Assembly: GCA_030386875.1 (NCBI GenBank)
Contig: CM059570.1
Span: 35,269,422 to 35,333,421, forward strand
Direction of reading: 5' to 3'
From: Morinoia aosen
Lineage: Eukaryota > Arthropoda > Malacostraca > Amphipoda > Talitridae
DNA: 64,000 bases
Shown: positions 58,801-64,000 of the stretch, piece after piece
Layout: every line of letters starts with the position of its first letter
Position numbering within the stretch: position 1 is the first letter of the stretch
Program-made: the position numbers and the translations under genes
Notes under the pieces: generated by a model
What the model saw: the letters and a program-made list of their open reading frames with translations, nothing else
The model's database searches: none
Told to the model about the DNA's origin: nothing

Positions 58801-59645
58801 GATTTGAATAAAAAAATCATTGAGTACTCAGTACTAATAAGGAAGTAAATGATGTGCCAAAGTATGTAATATTTCTATTTTCCAAATAGAATTATCGATA
58901 GTTAATTGTGTATAATCGCATGATTTCATTTTCAACGCTTCAAAAACTACTTGGATGTTTTGTTGAGTCTGAAAAATCAATCTGATTTTGTACGTTGAAC
59001 AGTTTTCTATGTATATGTGCGTAGTGCCTCCCTTGACATATTTGATAAGACGCTACCTCCTCCAGCTTGTGTACTGCATACGGGACTTGCCCTAGGCAGT
59101 TTAGACTCTCAAGCTTCAGTGTCCCGAGTAGAAGTTCTAAAGTTAGAGTCACGATTTGTAGTATTTCGAATTGCGCGGCGTTTGTGTCACAGTCCTCGGC
59201 TAGTAAAACATGAAGCACTTGTGATGCAGAATGTTTTCGGCTTGTAGATTCGAGTCTCCCGATACGGTTAAATCAGAGAACTTGAACCATTTCAGTTCAA
59301 AGTCAACTTTTTGCACCAGAAATAATTGTGAATCACAACACTATTCAGAGTGTGTTTGCATGTTACGTTGTGCTTTAAATACTGGGCATATTCCTCGAAG
59401 AAATTGCTGCGTTTGTATTTTTGAATGTTCATTTCAGATAGAAATAAAAATGTGGACTCTGTCTCTAGGTCACAAACCTCCCTTAGAACTATACAGCAGT
59501 CTTCTTTCGTGTTTCATACGTGCTTGTCGATAAGCTTTCCGTATATATGTTTTTTAGTCGTCTCTATGATAGATTTCTGTAAATGGTGCTTTTTGTATAT
59601 ACTTACAATAGATGTTTGTTTACTCACCAGGATAAGAGACGGTGA
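46757..59645 (+). CDS. four-transmembrane protein with giant mucin-like first loop (spliced, 7-8 coding exons)
   Basis: The join is 46757-46813, 47476-48533, 50265-50377, 53354-53530, 54175-54305, 54826-54912, 56207-56377 and a short last exon at 59631-59645. The first seven exons total 1794 nt, 598 codons, all phases agreeing. Residues 1-8 are a cytosolic MGCCSSAR head. TM1 is about 9-34. Residues about 36-487 form a Ser/Thr/Asp/Glu-rich loop with about 11 N-X-S/T sequons. TM2 is about 488-512, TM3 about 517-541 and TM4 about 548-574, followed by a short tail (EAYQTL onward). Cys-Cys plus RT before TM1, PWLVME in TM3 and the YQ.L after TM4 recall insect tetraspan families (DUF4728, Pasiflora-like, LAPTM4-like). 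That comparison is from memory. Function is unknown; a glycosylated plasma-membrane or junctional protein is an inference. Donors of exons 3-6 are non-consensus, so details may change. Confidence 0.7.
47476..48533 (+). CDS. tetraspan gene, coding exon 2 (TM1 second half and mucin-like loop)
   Basis: The acceptor is CAATTTTCAG at 47475 and the donor is consensus GTAAGT at 48534; phase 0 in, phase 2 out. The exon gives 352 codons starting FGALGCIGLCSYLLSLEG, which completes TM1. The remainder is acidic and Ser/Thr-rich without hydrophobic segments, with sequons at NHT, NVS, NGS, NVS, NLT, NSS, NIT and NSS. It is the longest open frame of host origin in the window, and its composition differs clearly from the random frames around it. 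Confidence 0.85.
48952..49235. mobile_element. TTAA-type MITE, family 2, copy 3 (in intron 2)
   Basis: The left end reads TTGACTGCGTATTG (TTAA decayed to TTGA). The interior TTAGGTAAATTTCTCATTGG and ACAACCTAACTTGAAC match copies 1 and 2. The right end, GACGCGTTAA, closes at the TTAA 49232-49235, which is also the left boundary of the adjoining family 1 element. Confidence 0.65.
49232..49453. mobile_element. piggyBac-type MITE, family 1, copy B (in intron 2)
   Basis: TTAA is at 49232-49235 and 49450-49453. The left end is AATGTTGACTACGATGGG and the right end CGCAAGTAACGTG. The interior matches copy A, including CATTAAATACCATTAAT and the GACCCATCGATGGGTC palindrome. The total is 222 bp, and it is slightly longer than copy A through internal insertions. 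Confidence 0.75.
49811..49830. repeat. TAATC microsatellite, 4 units
   Basis: This is a perfect short pentamer array inside intron 2. It is not the insect telomeric repeat (TTAGG). Confidence 0.8.
50265..50377 (+). CDS. tetraspan gene, coding exon 3 (Ser/Thr-rich loop)
   Basis: The acceptor TCGTTCCCGCAG ends at 50264, with phase 2 in. The 113-nt exon encodes STARSPSTSTGTSSSLST-like residues, continuing the mucin-like character of exon 2. The donor CAG|GTGGAT at 50378 is weak. Reading through instead gives a stop at 50398-50400, which would yield a shorter protein with no TM2-4. As modelled it leaves in phase 1, which matches exon 4. Confidence 0.65.
50378..53353 (+). other. intron 3 of the tetraspan gene
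   Basis: This 2976-bp intron contains a hairpin MITE (51930-52355). Minus-strand open frames at 51171-51518 and 52455-52772 are unrecognised and unsupported. Confidence 0.5.
51930..52355. mobile_element. hairpin MITE with ~145-bp inverted arms (in intron 3)
   Basis: Arms at 51930-52075 and about 52205-52355 are inverted copies. The outer ends are AGCTTAATTAAGAAAGGCAG and its complement; the inner parts share CACCAGTGGCGATGCTCACT and its complement. The centre is AT-rich with TAATAA runs. The segment has no coding capacity. Confidence 0.8.
53354..53530 (+). CDS. tetraspan gene, coding exon 4 (loop, symmetrical phase 1-1)
   Basis: The acceptor ATGTAG at 53353 was chosen because it fits phase 1 from exon 3. 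An alternative acceptor, GAGCAG at 53369, would fit phase 2 and so join exon 2 directly. The 177-nt exon encodes Ser-rich sequence with sequons NSS, NTS and NIS, then a Pro/Ile/Thr run ending LLTSGS. The donor CAG|GTCCTT at 53531 is weak, but the next in-frame codons hit a stop. Skipping this exon would keep the frame. Confidence 0.65.
54175..54305 (+). CDS. tetraspan gene, coding exon 5 (TM2)
   Basis: The acceptor CCCCGGCAG ends at 54174; phase 1 in, phase 0 out. The exon encodes SEGDPELESLLFELRAG followed by the strongly hydrophobic SVLGLLVYFIVCAIAAALLI. The GC-rich codons stand out from the AT-rich surroundings. The donor TGG|GTCAGG at 54306 is non-consensus. If unspliced, the frame ends six codons later at TAA 54321-54323. 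Confidence 0.7.
54826..54912 (+). CDS. tetraspan gene, coding exon 6 (TM3)
   Basis: The acceptor CACGCTGTGCAG ends at 54825. The 29-codon exon, phase 0-0, encodes RLGGLMVPWLVMEWISVFAA and the rest of a membrane helix ending LTW. GLM-PWL-ME is the segment most reminiscent of the insect tetraspan families. The donor TGG|GTGGGG repeats the TGG|GT arrangement of exon 5. The exon can be skipped without a frameshift. Confidence 0.7.
54940..55250. repeat. tandem repeat, ~75-80-bp unit, about 4 copies (intron 6)
   Basis: Units contain ATTAATAGGAGCCCATCGAG and AGCTGC(G/A)T(T/A)GGA, with starts near 54953, 55030 (diverged), 55100 and 55178. Each is followed by a TTTACCGTC(T/C)AAG-like block. It lies in intron 6 (54913-56206) just after exon 6. 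Confidence 0.7.
56207..56377 (+). CDS. tetraspan gene, coding exon 7 (TM4 and cytosolic tail)
   Basis: The acceptor TTGGTGTTTCAG ends at 56206 and the donor GTGAGT at 56378 is consensus; phase 0-0, 57 codons. The exon begins RLLVEG, followed by WCWWVVVLCTAGVVVLILCL and then EAYQTLPYEATC and a Tyr/Asp-rich tail ending EMQYVT. Reading through the donor would add only VSMS and a stop, which could be an alternative end. Confidence 0.75.
56378..59630 (+). other. intron 7 of the tetraspan gene
   Basis: This 3253-bp intron has no further exon that I can support. A donor-like ACG|GTGAGT at 58394 has no matching exon. Confidence 0.4.
59631..59645 (+). CDS. tetraspan gene, candidate last exon (DKRR, stop)
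   Basis: A strong acceptor, TTTGTTTACTCACCAG, ends at 59630. In phase 0 the exon reads Asp-Lys-Arg-Arg and TGA at 59643-59645. AATAAA follows at 59822-59827, so a normal 3' end is possible. Alternatively, a donor ACG|GTGAGC after 59641 would make an 11-nt micro-exon that splices in frame to 62176. The two choices cannot be separated from sequence alone. Confidence 0.4.
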   Translation, partial: DKRR

Positions 59646-59676
59646 GCATGGGCCTGTAATGCTAACGGTAAGGTGC

Positions 59677-59701
59677 GTGTGTGTGTGTGTGTGTGTGTGT
59701 G
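59677..59701. repeat. GT dinucleotide microsatellite, 12 units
   Basis: A perfect (GT)12 follows GTAAGGTGC. It lies just downstream of the candidate last exon, in its possible 3' UTR. Open frames on both strands that run through it (poly CV or TH) are artefacts of the repeat. Confidence 0.95.
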
Positions 59702-59821
59702 CACAGCTTTTGCAGATAATGAGCACGTCTCGCGGCTTGCATTGCTCAGTTTGCACTCAAGTAATAGCTTGCATAGTCGCACGAAAATTTATACTTTCAT
59801 TAGCTTCTGAAATTTATTAGT

Positions 59822-59827
59822 AATAAA
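59822..59827 (+). terminator. candidate polyadenylation signal
   Basis: AATAAA lies about 180 nt after the TGA at 59643-59645. It is consistent with the end of the tetraspan transcript if the 59631 exon is terminal. A single hexamer in AT-rich DNA is weak evidence. Confidence 0.35.
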
Positions 59828-62175
59828 TACAAAGAGACGCATCAACCAACACGTCGGCTTCTTGTACCATCTGCACTATGAATAATTTTAGCGATTCTGG
59901 AGCAAACATGCAGCTGCGCAGAGCAGTTCACTAGTAGCGACAAGGTTGGCTGGTATAAAGAGAGCAGCATTTTTATTCCAATGCTAGTATTATGGTCGCT
60001 AAATTTTGTCCTAGTTGAATTTACAAAGTTAATGTTCCAAACGTGACAGTTTACTGCTCTGAATTGCTGCTCTGTTTTTTCCTTCTTTTTCTTTTTTTGA
60101 GGTAAGGGCTTATCTGTGTTGCTTGAGTCTGACGTACGAACTGCTTTAATATGAGTTGACTTCGTCCACTAACTAATGCTGAATCACTAGTATAAAAACT
60201 TCGATCTTTGTTTTAATGCCTCAACGAACCAAGTTTCACTGTAAACTCACCTTGCAACTACGAATCACGGATATTCCGCAGTTAGTTCGGCGGCTAAATT
60301 AAGAACTGACGAGTTATTAACGTATTCTTGAATGTATATGGCTCTATTAACACCGCTGTTAAGTTTATATATACATAACGACATCCTTAGCATGATATTC
60401 TTGCCCTTTGATTCATCTTACCTATGGAGTTTTTCTTCCCACCTGTTTTTTTCCTAAAGGTAAAATGCATTCTATTTAAGAAATTGCTGTACATTATGTT
60501 TCCATTTCAGCATGTTACTCTGATTTAATTGAGGTTTTGTGAAGTTTTATTCTGGCGAGGGAAATTTATTCTTGCTTTGTAATATTAAAAACCTCTCAGA
60601 AACTTTCTGCTATTGTATTTGTGAAAATAAGCGCTCCCAGGGGAAAGATGTGAGGTCCCGAGGTGAAGATTATGTAGACCTTCCTATCGTTAAATAGAAT
60701 AGGTTTTTGTTTTGTTACAGACCATCGTTTTCAGGTTCACTGTTTTCTTTCTTTCGCTGCACCTGCTGTTTTCTTCTTCCAATTTATCTTGTTGAATTCA
60801 TAGAGCCTTTTAATCTCGCTTCTTCTATGCGCAAGGTCTGGGGACGAAACATTTCTTGTACGTAGATTTCCGTTCACTTGATTCCTAACTAACTGGTGCC
60901 GTCCTCTCTTTTTAGGACCACATTGGTTGTGGTCAGGGAGGTGTAAACTACCTTATGATCTAATCTAATTTAGAAAAGAGTACTCAACGGATTAGTTTAG
61001 GAGTCCCCATATGACCGGAGGCATTAGCAGCGAGTGACCCGTGGGACAAAAGTCGGCGGCCGGACGCATGCAGGCTGTGTCTGGGATGAGTAGGAATCAT
61101 TCAGTAATCAATCTCACGGACATATTATCAGTGTATAATGGGATAAGTTTTATGTCTTGTACTAGTCTCGCGAAATATTTGCTTAGTTCTTAAACTTAGA
61201 GGACATTTGCAACAATAAAACGACCACTTAGCAGCTAATATAAAAAATATATGCTCAGAGTAGCCTACTGTTGAAGTGTTTCCAGTGTGTTGGAGTTCAT
61301 TACTAGCTGGGAGTGCTACATTGAGTATATTTATTTAGCACTTGAAAGCTCTTCCAAATAACTGCACGATGAGGTTTGTACCACTAATATTTTTTTTTTC
61401 CATGAACTGTGTTTCCTTACTAAGTATTTGACGGATCATCAAATGGCTTTCTCCAGTAAATTTGCGCACATGAGTGTTTAAATGGGTGTGGCAAATTGCA
61501 ACTATGCACTAAAGTGTGTTGAGTCTCTGAGCAAGTAAAATCATGCTCGCGCAACAGAAGCATTTTTTTCCGATCAAATTTGTATCAGCTTTTAGCCGTT
61601 GATGGTAAAATGGATAAATTTAAAATTAAGCTTTACTTAAAAAACATGCGACAAAAAAGACCTCCCGCGTAGCCACCACTGTCAGGAAAATTGGAATTAG
61701 GTTGAAAAAATTTCCGGTAATTTTGAAACTAGGTTTTCTGCAAGCAATATTACTGAAAGATTGTGATTCCCAAGTCAACTCCCCACTCGGCAAGAATGAG
61801 GGCTTCGATTGGCATTATTATTTGTTATTTCGCTCAATTACCAGATTTTTTCTTGCGGCGATTTTCAACAACAAAGCCAACAGTGACTTGCAATTTAATT
61901 TAAAACGTAAAAAGTGTTTTCAGCTACGTTTAAGCCCTGATTACTTTCGTCTTTCATACGATTTAAATTTTTTAGCATAAGTCGATGTAAAAAAATTCTC
62001 TATGTTAACATTCGCAAAGCCCGACACAAAGTTGAAGAAACCTCGACCCACTTTAGTGTATACTGCACCGAAGATGCAATCCCGTTAGGTAGTAACCAAA
62101 AACCTACGATGCATTTGAAAGTTCGAGTAATACTCGTAGAACGCTTTTTTATAACATTGTCTGTACCATTTGCAG
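59828..62175. other. gene-free stretch downstream of the tetraspan gene
   Basis: It contains the dispersed repeat at 60632-60745 and a short hairpin, GACCACATTGGTTGTGGTC at about 60922-60940. No coding exon is supported. Confidence 0.4.
60632..60745. repeat. dispersed repeat (second copy of 31859-31975)
   Basis: It begins GCTCCCAGGGGAAAGATGTG and aligns in the same orientation with 31859-31975. The similarity fades after GACCATCGTTTTCA. Confidence 0.6.
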
Positions 62176-62254
62176 CACAAGCATCTCTGGAGCACAGCGA
62201 AGTGAGCGGCTGCGCGAGTACTGGTGCGGCAGAGAATCTACCAACCTTCACTGA
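62176..62254 (+). CDS. possible alternative last exon of the tetraspan gene
   Basis: An excellent acceptor (CATTGTCTGTACCATTTGCAG) precedes 62176. Entered in phase 2 it encodes TSISGAQRSERLREYWCGRE and five more residues, ending at TGA 62252-62254. Entered in phase 0 it ends after nine codons. A phase 2 entry is exactly what an 11-nt micro-exon at 59631-59641 would provide. It may instead belong to another transcript or be a chance signal. Confidence 0.25.
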
Positions 62255-64000
62255 TGTTTTTACGTCGACGACTGTGCCGGTAATTGTTTAGTGTAGCCCA
62301 CTGGAGTGGATGGTCGTTTGATCCATATCCGTACACAGAACGCTTTTGAAGTTCCAGGTTTCAAATGGTTTTCGTTTCGGTGAAAACCTTAGTCGAACAT
62401 TTTTTATTTTATATCTAAGTAGGACTGAGTATTTAGTTTAAAGTCGTTGACAGTAACCCATATCTTAAAACAGCAGCACTTAAACCAAACCTGGTCAGAA
62501 CTCCAAAAAGTCACATTATCTCGGTTAAATTTATATCACTCTCAGATACATTTATAATTCACTTAGATACCAAAGGCAGTCACTCATATTTCATCTAAAT
62601 TTCTCAGGCGGTCGTGAGAATTTACTGAGGAAAATCTTTCAGAGCTTTTAAGGAAATCTGTCCAATACTTTTAAGACGTCCAAAACTCTACCAATTTAGG
62701 ACCACTTCAAATGCACCGTTATACGAGTGGAAGACTTAAAATACATTGGCTGCTGGCATGTCCATCAAACACTACAGATTCATTCACTTACAATACTATC
62801 GTTTTATTTCCATTTCCAAAGTTGTATGAACACTATCTCTCACTATGTAGATCTCGGAGACGTCGTAGCACATGCATTTTCGTATAGTTCTTGTAAAGGT
62901 AAATGTTCTCGATTCCTAACCGGCGTCTCCAAACCCTTAAAATCCCTTTTCTGCTCTAATTGTTCATCAAATGAGTCAGCAAACAATGGAACATGAATCT
63001 GCTGTTTCATTTAGCCTTCGAGTACATAGAGTATTAAAAAGAAACTGTACCTCAAGATCGTATCAGACAGCAATTAAATATCAGAATTCAGCAGGACTTT
63101 CTAGAACCCTGTTGCATGTTGTTAAATTGCTGTTTCGTTTTCACGAATTTTTGTATCAAGTAATACTGAGTCTCTAGAAATGTTGGAATTTTTCTAAGAT
63201 AACAAGAAAGCTTTCGTAGTCAATTTCAGGTGACAAACTAACAATCGAAATGAAAAACAAAAGATGGTTTGCTTCCAACTTTGTTTACAATTGTCTTGCA
63301 TGTTCATCACTTTTATTCTTTCTTAAAAAATATCTGCTAATTAAACTAAAATAACGCAGTACCGTTGCAATAGCTTATGGAAATACTTGGAAGCCTTTTA
63401 ATTATTTCAATTATTTTTAAATTTTATTTTGTTTTCAAGTAATTGTTATTCAACTCAAACTAGTCATTATCAACTTTAAAGCTAAGTTGTAAATCTCATT
63501 AGAAGCTTCAGCGAAATTTCATATTGTAATTATTGTCCTGGTTTCGAAAATAAGATGAGAAATCGAATGACTGGGTTCTGGAGGAATAAGAGAAGCAATT
63601 GATTCTGATTACTCGCGCACTCATTAAAGCTTTGAACACACGAAGCAACTGTGCCATTTAATAACAGAGAATGTGCTTCGAAAGTGAAATGTTTCAACTC
63701 CAATCGGCTCAACCGGTATAAATTCCATGACACTTCCCTTCTCCAACTTTTTTCAAAATTTGGCAATTGTGAAAGTCATGCGATTGGCGTGTAGCAGTTC
63801 TATAGAACTCAGTCTCAACTGTCTGTTCGATTATAATTATTGACGACCGTATGTGTCTTTTGAAGATTGGATTGTGAATTAGCATATATAAAATTCCTTA
63901 AGCCCAACAAAAGTATTCCCACGAGAGGAAGGAGTGTGGAATTAAGGAAACGGGGAAATTATGCAGATGTGTCCCCACGCCCTGTGTATAGAAACAGCAA
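62255..64000. other. gene-free stretch to the end of the window
   Basis: No gene, RNA or element was recognised. The frames are short and overlapping. Confidence 0.4.

Noticed and set aside
59425-59820. 131-codon + strand frame and the opposite-strand 80-codon frame
   Set aside because: Both stay open only because they pass through the GT microsatellite.
1-64000. tRNA, rRNA, snRNA genes and CRISPR arrays
   Set aside because: No TTCGA-loop with paired acceptor arms, rRNA-like blocks or regular spacer arrays were recognised by eye; a covariance search could still find something.

Overview
The window is eukaryotic nuclear DNA, very probably from an arthropod and most likely an insect. It is AT-rich, has spliced coding exons with GT-AG introns, long gene-poor stretches, and many decayed transposons: a CR1/Jockey-type LINE, Penelope-like elements, TTAA-flanked piggyBac-type MITEs and hairpin MITEs. 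No rRNA, tRNA, operon or CRISPR array was seen. All coordinates were counted by hand and may be off by a base or two. Gene models come from reading splice sites and frames, not from transcripts.

Region 1-19.8 kb contains no gene I can support. It holds minisatellites (822-932, 1631-1865), a TTAA-flanked MITE (3256-3443), a cluster of CAGCTG E-boxes (7101-7260), LTR-like tandem repeats (15362-15530), a second MITE family (16121-16385), a near-perfect hairpin element (16960-17203) and a pair of about 125-bp direct repeats (17842-17960 and 18239-18365). Region 19.8-22.1 kb is a well preserved but internally deleted LINE with a perfect 20-bp target-site duplication. Region 22-39 kb is again gene-poor, with a 44-bp minisatellite, a fresh 147-bp tandem duplication (26803-27096), dispersed repeats and a foldback element (32011-32835). 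Region 39.8-41.9 kb has two Penelope-like remnants. One of them sits between about 185-bp inverted repeats, and both carry a hammerhead-like CTGATGA-stem-GAAA motif.

The one convincing host gene runs on the + strand from 46757 to about 59645, or possibly 62254. Seven exons join in frame (1794 nt, 598 codons). They encode a four-transmembrane protein that starts MGCCSS and has a huge Ser/Thr/Asn-rich, mucin-like first loop of about 450 residues with about 11 N-glycosylation sequons. The membrane segments resemble, from memory, the small insect tetraspan families (DUF4728 / Pasiflora-like / LAPTM4-like), but the giant glycosylated loop is not typical of them. This gene is the main candidate for something undescribed. 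The introns carry several of the MITEs, including two TTAA-type elements joined at one TTAA (49232-49235). Downstream of the gene, 59.8-64 kb contains only dispersed repeats and one possible alternative last exon.
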